From assembly GCA_014904985.1 (NCBI GenBank), contig MU128975.1, positions 180,401 to 244,400 of the forward strand: 64,000 nucleotides of DNA. The letters run 5' to 3'. The stretch is from Hydnum rufescens UP504. Taxonomy: Eukaryota > Basidiomycota > Agaricomycetes > Cantharellales > Hydnaceae. The position numbers and the translations under genes were made by a program. The notes beneath the pieces were generated by a model, which saw only the letters and a program-made list of their open reading frames with translations, ran no database searches and had not been told where the DNA came from. Shown one piece after another: positions 11,785-23,412 of this stretch (positions are counted from its first letter, which is position 1; each line of letters starts with the position of its first letter).

Positions 11785-12744
11785 TCGAGGAGAATCATCC
11801 AGGGGTACGGTGATGCCCTCCCCATACGTACTGACAGTCGTAGATCATATCAAGACCACTGCCAGCCATTGACTAAACTACGTCTAATTATTTATTCATT
11901 CTCTCTAAATGTGACGGACGTCAGTTATCGGCGCCAGCAAGACAGCCTCAGAAAGTTTGCAAGACCACCACATTTGCCTACTATTGCGCCCAGCTAGAGC
12001 AAGAACAAACAAAATGTACCTCGCATCCCGATGAAAGCCGTCAACTGACCAAAAAAAAGCCCCCAAAATCTCAAGATTTCATCGCAACTCCTCCACTGTC
12101 ACAGAGGAAGTTCCTATCTGCGCTATCTGCGCTGACTGAAACGACAACTCGCACTACTCAGAAGAAACCAACGCATTGAAAGCCGAAAATAAAACACTAC
12201 ACAATATCAACATGATGTCGATATCACATTTTAGTTTTTTATTTTCACTTCTTAGTGCGTTGGTTTCTTCTCTCAGTAGGCGAGTTGTGTTGGTGTGAGA
12301 ATAAGTCGGGAAACCCCGAGCTAACTTATATACATCGTATAGGTTATGTAATCAAGGCGAGTCCCAAGTCAGCATTTTGTCGTTTCGAGTCAGCACAGGT
12401 AGAAACTTCCTCCTGTGACAGTGGAGGAGTTGTAATGAATCTTGAGATTTTGAGGGCTTTTTTTTTTTTGGTCGTTGACGGCTTTCATCGGGGTGCAAGG
12501 CACATTTTGTTTGTTCTGCTGCAGCTAGGCGCAATAGTGGGCAAATGCGGTGGGCTTGCAAAATTTCTGAGGCTGTCTTGCTGGCGCTGATAACTGACGT
12601 CGGTCATGTTTAGGTGAAAGTATGGAGAATGATAAATGATTAGACATACTTTAGTCAATGGCTGGCAGCAGTCTTGATATGATCTATGACTGTCAGTACG
12701 TATGGGGAGGGCGTCACCGCTGACCTCTGGATGATTCTCCTCGA
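11785..12744. repeat. Imperfect inverted duplication (hairpin-like), about 410-510 bp arms
   Basis: The left arm (about 11785-12195) and right arm (about 12234-12744) are reverse complements with roughly 85-90% similarity by eye, separated by a loop of about 40 bp. Landmarks: TCGAGGAGAATCATCCAG at 11785 and its complement ending at 12744; CTCCCCATACGTACTGACAG in both; ACGTCAGTTATC with GCGCCAGCAAGACAGCCTCA in both; GAAGAAACCAACGCA near both inner ends. The right arm has about 90 bp (12282-12380) missing from the left. Both arms encode the same peptide pieces (DALPIRTDS, YQD, RQQDSL, PPHLPTIAPS, and a Glu/Asn/Lys-rich heptad-like end), so a coding segment was duplicated in inverted orientation. 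No terminal repeats typical of a transposon were seen. Confidence 0.8.
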
Positions 12745-13010
12745 AAAAGGGGACCAATCAGAAGGCGAGGACAGACAGCTCATTTGCCTTATAATTATTA
12801 TATATTTAGATGTACACGGCGATCTGAACCTCAATCTGGATCTGTTGAGCGAGACTAGGGTTATCATCCAGGTGAGGGTGAAGGCTCTAGTCGGACATCC
12901 AGAGTCGCTCCGTCGAAATACAGGATTTTGGATAAAAATATGGTCCTTGGAAGATGGAGATATTTCAATTGTGGTGCAGGTCCGACTCAACGCCAGTTTG
13001 AAGATCTAGA

Positions 13011-13797
13011 ATGCGTCTTCTTTTCCTCACAGCCATTCTGGCCATCCTTACTGCACCAGGAATGGCCTCACAACAAAGTCCTATTCTGCTTCCCGATGAA
13101 ATAATTAGGGCCGCTGTTCCTGGCCCGACTCTCTACGATCTTCTCATCGTACAAACGCGAGCGAGCATATTTGGAGATTACCTCCAGGAGTGTGTCCGAA
13201 TTAAGCTCACGCATGAGTGGCTCTCCGAAAAGCACTGTTCTCGTACCAACGAACAAGGCTGTCTTAGCGCTTTCCCGCAAACCGTCAGTCTGGTCCCCGG
13301 CGACTTGGGGATCGCACGACCCATTGACATTTCTTTCGGATTAGACACCAGGGACCCCCTGAGAAGTCTTCAGACCAGCCACAAGGAGACATTGAAATTA
13401 GCGACGAAGATAAAGGTCGTACTGAGCATAGGAATGTCCGAGATTGGGTCGGGGCGCACATCATTCCAGTCAGCACACTTTATTTTTTATTCTGTGTAGA
13501 GTAGAGTGTGGGATTTACCTCTGGTATCGGGACTCCCAGAAATATCCTATTGCGCTTTCCACTGGGGAGCATTTCCCCACGCTCTTAGATAATGTATCTG
13601 TTAGTTTCGTCCCTGCGGCGAAGTCTGCTGCTAAGGATTGGAGGCAGTATGCACTGGCCCCTGGGATTTCAATACTTGATCGTGTGGAGGTCAGCCATCC
13701 TCTGTCCTTCCAACCCTATCCCTTCTCATCATCCAATCCTGCATCGTAGGGATCGAACGGTGTATTGTATCTCATCGATGGAACAGTCACTTTTTAG
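13011..13797 (+). CDS. Secreted single-domain fasciclin (FAS1) protein, frameshifted
   Basis: Starts with a signal peptide (MRLLFLTAILAILTAPGMAS) followed by one FAS1 domain, an extracellular adhesion-type fold. Segments: TLYDLL, ASIFGDYLQE, SELSSRMSG, KSTVLVPTNKAVLALSRKP, HQGPPEKS, NVRDWVGAHIIP, DWRQYALAPGISILDRVE and GVLYLIDGTVTF-TAG. Exons: 13011-13283, 13345-13468, 13540-13689 and 13750-13797, with GT-AG introns and consistent phase. Within exon 1, near 13190 (CAGGAGTGTGTCC), there is one base too many between YLQE and SELSS. Either the gene is inactivated or the assembly has an indel. Localisation is inferred to be cell surface or secreted. Confidence 0.8.
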
Positions 13798-13888
13798 CTT
13801 TATTTTCCATGTAATTCGGGCTCCCTTTGTCTTATCAATGTAGACATGTATAACCATCTTCGATCCCTACAATACAAATGCAACTTCG

Positions 13889-15741
13889 CTAGTCTCGTCT
13901 AGTCCGTTTATTGTTGCCCCGAGTTCCTGTCGAAGTCCCATTCGACGACATTGACATCGACCGTTTCCGCTGAGAAGTGAAGCAATCATTCAAAACATGA
14001 AACGAATTTCCATAGCCACCAAGACTTACCGCCCTCTTATCCAGCAATTTCAGCACCCCGCCCGAACTAGGCCCTGCACTAACTCTCGCTGCATCCTCAT
14101 CCTCACCTCCTATTGTTCCGCCAACCGCACTGGGAACCTCGCTCGCCCTCATACTTTGTGCCTGAAGCACTCGAATCTCCTGTTCAACCCGATCCACATT
14201 CTTCTTCATTTCTATCAGACTCGCCGCCGCCGTCTGAAGATTCTCCAAGCGCTCGATATTCGCACGCGTTGGCATTACAAGGCGAGATGCGGAAACACCG
14301 AGCTCTGCGAGGATGGTGGTTGTCTTGGGTGCAAGGTGCGTCTTCGGAAGGGGTATTCGGGTGCTACGAAGATGTGCGGGAGTACTAGACTTCGAGGACA
14401 CTGAAGTAAGCGGTGCGTCGAATCGGACAATGCAATGCTGTACATCTAAGGAATCGATCCCCGACATGTGTAAGATCCTGATAAGAAGGGTATGAGGCAA
14501 GACATACCGCTCGCTGACTGTTTCCCGATATCTCGTCGTTTCGGAGGCAGCATGCTAGATGACGGACCCCCAATGGGACTGTCAAGTGTCATATCTCCCT
14601 CAACTCGCTTCTTGCGTTTCTTATCAATCGGGACGCCAGTTGAGATATCCCAGTTGGCTTGTAGACCTGGAAGGCCACTTTCCACACCTGCGAAGGTACG
14701 CAAGAGGTCGTCTCGTTCCTTTGCATAACGCTTTTCATTTAGTTCAAGGCGTTTGATCTCGACATAAAGTTGTTCTTCTTCCGCAATCTGTTCTGGTGTA
14801 CGATCAAATAGGCCTGTCAAATAAGCTTTTCTATTACGTTCTTGCTCTGAGGGAAGAACACGGTAAGCCGTGAGTACATGGGGTGCACGAAATGAATACT
14901 ACCTGCATCGAACCCATAGCTTGCAAGGACCTGGTTCTTGGATGCCTCATCACCAGCCCAGGGTCGATTTCGTATTAAGCGGCGGCATACTCCATAATAT
15001 CGTGATTTGAGGTCCTAAATATTGCATGAAGACCATCCGGTATATTTTAATAGACATTTACGGAGACTAACTTCAATGTTTCGAGGGCGGCCACCTGGAA
15101 AGTCGTAGCGATCAGCCATTACCAAGAAACGCAGGTCGTATTCGCGGGCAAGCGAGAACAAATAATCTGTTTCCTCTTTGGACCACTCATCGTCTGCGAG
15201 ACGCAAGATAAGTATTCAATCTCCTTGATGGGGTTCCACATCATTAACCTTGAAGAAACTTGACGTAGTCATCTTGGGAATATGTGTACACTTGCGAAGG
15301 GGTGTTGTACTTGGCATATTCTGAAACTTCAAGGGGCTGAACACATGATTACTATCCAGTATTCGAAGAACTCTTACCAGAGTCCTTTTCGTCTAGAGCG
15401 CCCTTAGTCCAGTGGGCGAGCTTCAAAGAGTCCGAGCGACCAGGGTTCGCGAATGTCCTCCAGGTCCTGCATGGAGAATTTCAAGGCCTGGGGATAGACT
15501 CACACAAGACAGAAGCGCACCATCTTGCCCTAGACTTGCCTAGATCCAATTTCGGTTTGAATTTGGGTCGAGCATACTGGGCCACGAGAGTAGGAGCCGA
15601 ATCCCCAATCAGAGAGTAAAGTTCTCTTGAGATCCCCTCAGGTTTTCGGGAGGCAGTGGCAGTAGATTTACGAGGCTGAGAAGGGCCTGGCGTGTTTGCA
15701 GGGAGCGAGAGAATTGCACGTACGTCCGATGCGCTAGCCAT
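13889..15741 (-). CDS. SWC4: SWR1/NuA4 complex subunit SWC4 (DMAP1 homologue)
   Basis: Chromatin-modifier subunit shared by the SWR1 remodeller and the NuA4 acetyltransferase. It begins MASASDVRAILSLPANTPGP, followed by KPEGISRELYSLIGD and KPKLDLGKSRARW. The conserved SANT/Myb-like region follows: LADDEWSKEETDYLFSLARE, DLRFLVMADRYDFPG and PRNIEVSLRKCLLKYT, then RYYGVCRRLIRNRPW. Next come LTGLFDRTPEQIAEEEQL, IKRLELNEKRYAKERDDLL and a Lys/Arg-rich stretch. The C-terminal DMAP1 domain reads RFDAPL, STPAHLRSTRIPLPK, ILAELGVSASRLVMPTRANIE and LLDKRA. Clear GT-AG introns occur, for example 13970-14029 and the one ending TTAG before DVQHCIVRF near 14450. A start 12 codons upstream (15777) is possible. 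The gene appears complete. Confidence 0.92.
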
Positions 15742-16058
15742 TTGTGATCGGCTGTCACCGGGATTGCTTCCGGTCAATGGCCGCTAGCGCTAGGGCCGCC
15801 AGGCTAGCCAAAGTCAGTGAATGACGGTGGAGAAAATTAAGCACGAGACTGAACGGTGAGACGTTCGATTCTCAAGCAAGCGTCGAGCATGAAACTTATC
15901 CCTGATTAATATTATTTGTGTATTTCAGTCCAACGAGCGGGCCACATGCGATGGCCTGTGGGAGAGCCATAGTAACACATTTGTTCCTGCACACTCATCT
16001 GGATCTTCGAGAATCGGCGACACAATGTAGCGCTGATCAGGATTCTATGTACCTACTT
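15742..16058. other. Intergenic, promoter side of SWC4 and 3' side of OST1
   Basis: Separates the minus-strand SWC4 start from the minus-strand OST1 stop (16059). Short plus-strand frames contain nothing recognisable. Confidence 0.4.
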
Positions 16059-17799
16059 TTACTTCTGTGTATTACTACGAATTGTGGTATCCACCCTTCG
16101 AACCACGAACATCAAAGAGAACAACAGGAAAGCAGCACTGCTGACGGCGACAACCTTGGAGAAGTGCGCGGAGAGAGACACTGTGTATGTGACCTAAATG
16201 CGTACAAAAATGATGTTGTCACTCGGGACGCGAGATGAGTGAAACTTAAACAAAAACACGAACATAGATCGGGCTAGTGTGTTTCTCGGTGAGATTGCGT
16301 TTTGATAAAGTGATCGATGGCCGGCCCTTGGTGTCTAGGAAGGTGATGTGTGTGTCTCGAGCAATGGAATCCATGGCAAAAGGCGTATAGATTTGGATGT
16401 CACTGCACATACATACATAGAGAAAAGTGAGCATCATGGATGTTTCTTCCGGATACCCAAGTACGCACGAGCTCCTTCAGGCAGAATGACCTTGACTTCA
16501 GCATCGTCGACGACAGACCCTGGGATGTGCGTAAAGAAGGGATACTGATAGTGTACTTGTTCTGGGATTTGTCGTACACTGCAGAGTTCTCGAGGGGTGT
16601 ATCCCATCCTAGCGTAAAGGAATAGTTCCATCCACCGAGAAGAGGATACCGGGGCCTCACATCCAGAGAACTAAAGCGTTCGGATGCTCGGGATTTGACC
16701 TTTGGGGGGGCAGGCCGGAACCGAGACGTCGAGACGTTGCCCACGATATCAGTGTAGTATGGGTCCCGAACGTCAGGGGGCAAACGAATGGTGAACGATC
16801 CCAAGACATGATTTCCCACAGCTCGCTGGTAGGCCTGCTGTTGGAATTGAAGCCGGGAGAAGTGACCATCGAGCCTTGAATCGAACTATCGTTTAGAACC
16901 CGGATGTAACAAATGGGCACACAAAGCGATGAGGAACTTACCTTGGACCATCGTTACGGAGATGAATGTTATCTTGGATATTGAGGTTGCTTCCCCAATG
17001 ACTGATCTCGGCGGCGCGCCGCAGGAGTGCAACAGTGACTAATGGTTTTTCGTACTGGTAGTGGACTTTTACGGTCTCCTGTATCTCGTCGGAAAAACCA
17101 CCATCATCGGAAGGAGGAATATCTTTAAATGGTCCGTAAGTCACAGAGGCGCCAGACTTGGTGACTGGGGCATTCACAGCGAATCTGGAAAGGGATGGGG
17201 GATCCGAATATGAATGGATGGTGGGCGAAGGGGAACGGATTTTGGTACGTTGATTCACGGTTGTATATGGGCTTTGGACATAGGCGCCGGTTTCGTACAA
17301 AAGTGACTGTGGATCATTTTGCTTTGCTGTTGCGGGCAGAGGTATGCTGGCGTGGGACTCGATTGTATTGACGAGGAGCGTCACTGATTCATTGATATTC
17401 AACCATTTGGGGAGATCGACAGAATAATAAATAACAGGTCTACAAAGACATAAATGTAGAAAAATTCCGTTTAAATCCCGTCAATACTCACTGTGATTTG
17501 TGTAACAGGGCGTCTATCCCATGCTTTTCTACAAGCAATGGGCTCGATTGCCCCTTAATTTTAACATCAACCCAGCTGGTCTTATCATCCTCCTTTTTAG
17601 GGACAACGAAGTAGTAGACGTTGTTCTCTTTCCCTAACGAGCGCGTCGTGTATGAAGTTGTGACGTGTACTTCCGACCCACCAAGCTCGATGGTGCGAAC
17701 CACGGCAGTGTTCTCGAATGAAAGGGGGACTTGGAGCGCGGCAGTGACAGGAGAAATGAGATAGCAACCTGCCACAAGAAATAGCTGCGGCAGGACCAT
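16059..17799 (-). CDS. OST1: Oligosaccharyltransferase subunit OST1 (ribophorin I)
   Basis: ER membrane subunit of the complex that transfers N-glycans to nascent proteins. It has a signal peptide (MVLPQLFLVAGCYLISPVTA), followed by ALQVPLSFENTAVVRTIELG, VHVTTSYTTRSLGKEN and YYFVVPKKEDDKTSW. The ribophorin I core follows: ETVKVHYQYEKPLVTV, HWGSNLNIQDNIHLRNDGP, LPPDVRDPYYTDIVGNVSTS, RPRYPLLGGWNYSFTLGW and DAEVKVILPEGA. The C-terminal transmembrane segment is in the last exon (HFSKVVAVSSAAFLLFSLMF) and ends RSNTQK-TAA at 16059-16061, after an intron whose acceptor is near 16190. At least four introns fit GT-AG. Length and order match the family. The start codon is about 100 bp from the divergent PPR gene. 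Confidence 0.92.
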
Positions 17800-17900
17800 A
17801 GCGAAGTACTAGAGATGGGAATTGCCGATTGAACGAATTCAATTCTTTCGATTCCTTGATGCTCCATCGTGTCCAAGTATGCTTCCAATCAATCTCAGGT
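17800..17900. promoter_or_regulatory. Short bidirectional promoter region between OST1 and a PPR gene
   Basis: About 100 bp separate the minus-strand OST1 start (17799) from the likely plus-strand PPR start (17901), so both genes must share this interval for initiation signals. No clear TATA box is visible. The shared control is inferred from spacing only. Confidence 0.4.
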
Positions 17901-19716
17901 ATGCCTGCTAGCCGGCAGCTGCGGATGGTAGCAACGAGGACAGCGAACAAGGCATCAGGCAAAGCTCCCAGATCAAAAGTAAAATTATACGTACCTGCAG
18001 CGCGAGGACAAGATGCGAATGCCAAAATATATAGACGTCCACCTCAAGATCCCTATCATTTGGCCTTGACGGCCAAGTCTGTGGCTGATAATTCTGGCCT
18101 GGAAAAAGCTATTCAAATGGTCAAGGATGCCAGCCTCGACTCTCAAAGTACTGTCGTGTGGAATACCTTAATGAAATGTGCGATTATTGCACGAAGATTC
18201 ACGCTATCCTTCGAGCTCTTCATCGATGTACGTTTTTTGGCATTGGGATGGGCAGGCGAACGTTAATCCCTTCATAGATGAAACGCAGGGGATTCAAGGC
18301 CAATATCCGCACGTATTTTACTCTATTATCGGGATGGGCAAAGGCAGAACACCGTGAAATAACGCCGCGGCAGCTCGAACGAGCAAAGACGGTCTTTGGT
18401 GAATATATTGACTACATGGCGGCCGTAAAGGCCAAGGATCCAGCAAGTCCCGAATTGGGGAACAAACCGGTCAACGAGTATCTGTCTATCCTGAACCGCG
18501 CCAGACTGTATCAAACCATGTTCGATGTGTTCTATGGTATGGAGAAGAGTGGCCCTCTCGCTCCAGACCAGTTCACATTTACCGTGATGATCAACGCAAT
18601 CGGCAGCCGCAAGGCTCTGCATGCCGGTGGAGAGACTCCACCGGAAGGAGGTGAATCTGATGTCCATGCACAGAATGCGTCGGATGTTAGATTCCTCTGG
18701 AAGCAGCTGGTCAAGGCATCCCAACGATGTGGTTTCCCCATTGACTCGCATGTCATCACTGGGACGATTTTCGCCCTCGCGAAGGGTACTTCGATAGACC
18801 GAACGCTCGCGATTTCCATAATCCATGATTATCTTGGTTTATCCCAACCTGGAGAGTCCACTATCAACGCCACCGTCCCCCTATCCAAACAATTACTCAC
18901 GAGTATCCTGACATTGTGCAATTCGACGCAACAGCCCCGGCTCACTCTACATTACGCCCAGCGAATAATGGACTCGCCTCAGAGAGAGGTTCTCCAACGC
19001 ACACATTTGAATGAAGTCCTGAGGGCGTACTCGTTCCTATCGACCCCGGACAACCCTACGGAAGCCGCCAAGCTCTGGAAACGTCTGGAGTGGATGGTTC
19101 GACAGGAAGTGATGGAGGGCTCCTCTCGTGCAGTGCTGCGTCCGGACCTCGAGTCGTACAACCTCGCCCTTCTCGCATGTTGGCGCAGCGCCGCGTGGTC
19201 GACCGCGTGTCGGGTGTTCGAAATGATGAGCGGGTATTCCATGTTGGACTTCGAAAAGCCCGCACGTAAAGCTGGGACGCGTTCTGCGTCAACCAGTCGT
19301 TCGAGATCCCGAATTATCCTCCCTGACGCAGAGTCCATGAGCACGTTGGCACGTACGGCACTAACACAGCGCGCTCCTGACACTATCCGGCAGTGTCTGC
19401 GGATAATAGCACACCTCGGCCCCGATCACTTCTTCATACCCCTAGATGGCCTCTACGCGGAAAAGGTCCTAATAATAATGACATCCCCGAAAAGCCCACT
19501 ATGTCTCGCTCGGCGCTGAAACACAGCGCTTTTCACCAAATAAAGCTTACCCAGGCTATAGGGGACCTAATCGACGCACTTCCACGAAACCCGCCATCGA
19601 CAACGAGAATACCGGCAGAATGGGCGCACGTCGCAGCTAAAGCTCAAGAAGCTGTTAAAACCATTCATACTCTGATGTCGACTCACGCGGAGGACGCGAC
19701 AACCGCCATTCCATGA
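17901..19716 (+). CDS. Pentatricopeptide-repeat-type protein, probably mitochondrial
   Basis: Exon 1 begins MPASRQLRMVATRTANK, a basic, Ser/Thr/Ala-rich presequence consistent with mitochondrial import, and continues DPYHLALTAKS and VVWNTLMKCAIIARRFTLSF. Exon 2 starts at 18278 after a GT-AG intron (from about 18229). It encodes helical-pair repeats of PPR type: MKRRGFKANIRTYFTLLSGW, NEYLSILNRARLYQTMFDVF, LAPDQFTFTVMINAIGS, and RPDLESYNLALLACWRSAAW. The long frame stops at 19519, but a second frame (about 19470-19716; IPEKPTMSRSALKHSAFHQI, IGDLIDALPRNPPST) looks like the true C-terminus. It is reached by a one-base shift near 19465 or by an unusually short 30-nt intron. Such proteins bind organellar RNA; the target is unknown. 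Confidence 0.75.
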
Positions 19717-19719
19717 AAT

Positions 19720-20440
19720 TAATCCAGGAGCGGAGTTGCGACGGTCCAGAACCGCCGAGGTGTTTTGTGGCTTGTGGTCTATTTTGGGACAGACATGCAA
19801 GTCCGCGGTTTCGTTATCATACCCGTGGGATGTGACGGAAGGCAAATGCGAGGCACTCATTACAGCACCTACTTCATTCTCGGCTTCTGTTACTTGGAGC
19901 CAATTCTACAACACAATACACATCGTTCCGTTAAAAACCGACTTTGGGGCCTCTGGGGAGTTCTGTGGCATAATCGAGCTGAGGACCGTTTGTGGAAACC
20001 AAAACGACGGCCGGTGAGAAGAAAATTTCTCCAGAAGCTCCCTCGTCTCCTTCGCACCACATAACTTCTTCAGGGTTCTGTCATCGACGCGATCCTCAAT
20101 GGAGTAGCATAGAATATGCTCGATGAATTCGTGATTTCTTTTTAGATACTGTAACCAAGGTTTTTATCGATCTGCGATCTCAGGTCTGCTGTGCCATGAG
20201 ACGTTCTGGAGGACTTGGAGGTGCCCCTCAGCAAACGGCATTGAGTGGACGAGGGCTGACTGTATTCACTGCCAGCCATTTGTCGAGCAGGAATGAGAGA
20301 ATATTGATTACCTGGGGGAACGGATTGACCGTGACGAGAAAGTGGATTGGCACTCCTAGGCCTGGATAGTCATTTCATGACTCGAAGTCATGGAAAACAA
20401 ATCCTCGTCTTTTATTAGACCTCTTCCGTCAGCAACTCAG
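19720..20440. other. No confident gene
   Basis: Frames on both strands have some coding character (for example minus-strand SPAVVLVSTNGPQLDYATEL near 19940-20000) but no recognised family and no consistent exon chain. It could hold 3' exons of a minus-strand gene whose 5' end is at 20773. Confidence 0.3.
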
Positions 20441-20449
20441 CAACTGTAA

Positions 20450-20773
20450 CCATGAAGATGTATTTTAGCCATGAAATTCACTGTAATGAGGGGAAGGAGA
20501 AGGAATGCCAGCCGTGTAGATTAGTACAGCGAGCCTGGAGTGGATCCCTCGACGAGTTATCCACGGCCTGCATTATCCTATTACCTTTCCATCCGTCCGG
20601 CTGCTGGTATTATCGTAGGCCCTCGCTGGCCGCTCCGGTGTACGAATCTCGGCGCCTACAACAAACTCACAAGGGTACTCATGTAATGGTGTCCACTCAC
20701 CTGTTAGATTGTTAGATGCCTGTGAAGGTAGGATGAACCTGAAATATCTCTCCTCTCGAGCGTAAGACGGCAT
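20450..20773 (-). CDS. Small uncharacterised gene
   Basis: Minus-strand ATG at 20773 begins MPSYAREERYFRFILPSQAS. A well-formed intron (ACAG|GTGAGT...GTTGTAG|GCGCC, about 20651-20697) joins NNLT to GAEIRTPERPARAYDNTSSR then TDGK, after which a second GTAATA donor follows. An acceptor near 20490 (TTACAG) could lead to a short final exon. The splice signals and open phase support a real gene. The protein is not recognised and its end is uncertain. Confidence 0.35.
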
Positions 20774-20789
20774 GGTATTGAACCTTATA

Positions 20790-21960
20790 ATGCAGAAAGG
20801 TTACGGATGTGAAAGACAGAGCAAGATTTGACAGCGTTACAAGATTATCAAAGAAAGTTCAGACTCCAGACGTGCAGCGTAAGTGTAACAGAGACCCCTC
20901 CCCCATTGGATTAGCTTCATACTGGTGTGACAGCAGAATCGTTCCTCAGAACGTTTACATAATGCATTGCCAAGCGTGGAGTTTAGCCCCGCCACTCTTG
21001 ACAGCGTCCCGGACAATTGGGGAGGAATCCGGGGATCAAAGTGTACCAGGAAATCAAATCCACGACCCACGTGTGGCCATCTTACGGCAAATACTCAGTT
21101 GGGTTGTGCTCTGGGGAGTGCGCACAGTGCGGTAGAGCCACAGCTGGAGGTTGGTTCCATCGGATTCTGTGCATTCTGCCACACGAACTCAAGGGTTTAT
21201 GTCCCAGAGCTCCCCCCACGACGAACGAAGGCCCGATTTTATTGGTGTTACGGAATCCAAGGAGGTGAATGCGTTATCGGACTCCATCCGCTACTCCGAT
21301 ATTTGTCCAGTTTGACGTGTACAATTTGCATTCTGATGGCACAGCATGCCTCCGTAGCTATCAGGGACAACCCCAATAGCGTACCCTCTCTACAAGTGCA
21401 CATCCTTGGGAATTATATCACGTGTTTTGTACATTGAACCGTGCGAACGGCGACGCTGCGTTAGTCTGGTGCGATGCAGGACTGCTTCAGGCAACTGGGA
21501 TCCTCGATCGATAAACCTAATTTCCAGCGATGTGCTCTCTACGGCGACTATTACTTCTGTGAATAGTGATTTACCCGGACGATTGACGTAAAAAACACTG
21601 CATGCTCCGCCTGCGGATGATGTACTGGGGCTCCTGTTTGATGCCGAGGGCATCAGGGGCATCAGCTCAAACAGATGGGAGAGTAACTCTGCTTGAAACA
21701 GGTCCCAGCGGGGAGGGCTGTTTTTTTATTTTATTTTATTTTTATTTTGGGTTGGATTGTGCAGCCTATCCACGCGATCTGCGGGCATTCCCGTCTCCCT
21801 GTGCCTTCTATAAATTCCCAGCGATCCCCAGTAACTCTTCCTCTTGGCCGTTACCTGCCCGTACGCGTGAGTATACCATTTTCTCGCGCCCTGAATGTAT
21901 ACTACTTATACTCACACGGACGCTAACCATAGCACTTGTCCACTCCTTCCCCCCGTAATT
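20790..21960. other. No confident gene; T-rich tract
   Basis: A minus-strand frame at 21390-21662 has a plausible peptide (FYVNRPGKSLFTEVIVAVES) without known homology. A T-rich tract (TTTTTTTATTTTATTTTATTTT) lies at about 21720-21750, upstream of the Kre9/Knh1-like gene, and may belong to its promoter. Nothing else could be supported. Confidence 0.3.
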
Positions 21961-22843
21961 ATGCGCGCCGCTTCTCTCCTTCTCGCTGTTCTCCCCCTCG
22001 CGGCGTCCGCCCTTCAAGTCATCACACCTTCAGGCTGGAAAGGCAATACTACGGTCACTCTTGGCTGGTGAGTCTTTCACCCTTGCCTATTCCTCTTTAA
22101 AACAATATTTATACGTACTTGATGCAGGACATGGGATTCTTCGGATCCCCCGTACGGCTTCAACGCTTATATGCCATGCTGTAGCGTCTCACACTTTTGC
22201 TCCTTTCTTTAGTTTTTCCATCGAGTTGGGAAATCCAAATATCCACGATGGTCTTCTCGCTCAAGGACGTGAGTAAATACCCATGCTCATCGTTCTTCTG
22301 GCACTTTGTGATTTACATTCGGCGGTCTTAATAACCTATCGTGATCTAGCCATCGCCATCTCCAACAATGTTCAGCCCAACACGAACAATATCTCCTTTG
22401 AACTCCCCGAACTTCCACCAGGAACCGGTTATTTTGTCAGTACCAACTCCCACAAATTTTCTTCTCTTCGCTCCCTCTTCTAATACTGCACATCTATATA
22501 GATCTCCCTCGTAGCCATTTCAGACATCAGCACCGTGTACTCGACCAGTGCATCATTCAACATCGCATCCAACCCACTCACAACAACCACAACCTCTTTC
22601 TCAACTCCACGCACCTCCAATGCAGTCTCAACAAATGTTGCCGTCAGCTCGACTCTCACATCTGGTCCTGTTACGACTCTCTTGCTCAACCCGTCCACCA
22701 CCTCGTCCTCATCCACATCTACTGCCAAAAGCGGGGCGACGTCGATACTTATTCGCCGTCATGAGTCAGTTTGGAGCAGTCCGTTCGCTACGGGAGCCCT
22801 TGTTTCGATAGGTGCTTTCCTAGCGGGCCTAAGTGTTTTCTGA
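21961..22843 (+). CDS. Ser/Thr-rich GPI-type cell-surface protein with Kre9/Knh1-like N-terminal domain
   Basis: Signal peptide MRAASLLLAVLPLAASA, then the Ig-like Kre9/Knh1-type domain (LQVITPSGWKGNTTVTLGW, TWDSSDPP, FSIELGNPNIHDGLLAQG, NNISFELPELPPGTGYF, ISLVAISDISTVYS). A long Ser/Thr-rich stalk (TTTTTSFSTPRTSN and similar) follows, then a hydrophobic C-terminus (FATGALVSIGAFLAGLSVF) typical of a GPI-anchor signal. Exons: 21961-22067, 22128-22151 (24 nt), 22213-22268, 22350-22435 and 22502-22843, all GT-AG and in phase. Proteins of this class sit at the plasma membrane or wall; a role in beta-glucan assembly is only inferred from Kre9. Confidence 0.85.
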
Positions 22844-23412
22844 GGGGGGCGGGGGCATTCAAGACAGTCAGCATTAGTCAAAATATACGGTAGAAACACC
22901 ACGTCTATGGACTTTTCGTGTCATCTCATTTCATCCGCATTTCTTAATGACCCCCGGCGACCCCGGCGAAAAACTGACAACCCCCTCCATCTTACACATT
23001 TTCTTGGCCAACCTTCTCAAATATACCTTGTCTTTCTTCTCGTCAATGATTCCGCTGGACAGCCCCCCCCCCCCTTCTTTTCTTTTTATCATCTGGCCCG
23101 TGGGCCTTCTGGGTACCTCGTCCCCGCCTTTTTGGCGATAATCAAAGTCGGCATTGCTTCTCTGTGATCCGGAACCCATACGTACGCTCGGCCTTCTTTT
23201 ACATATGCAAGGCCGAGTAACCAGTCTTCGAGTCTGGGGGCGATTGATCACGAAAGAAAATGAGCGAAACAACCCAAGCCACAGTGCAATATAAACCTGT
23301 GAGAGAAAACTCCGCAGCACCCATGTAGGTATCTACAGTAAATGCCTCTGGACACAATAACACGAGAGTGGAGCCATCAAACAGGTTATCGATTCCCAGA
23401 GACCGATTACAA

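Noticed and set aside
13997..14404. Plus-strand frame over the SWC4 3' exon
   Set aside because: It is the shadow of a well-supported minus-strand gene and has no motif of its own.
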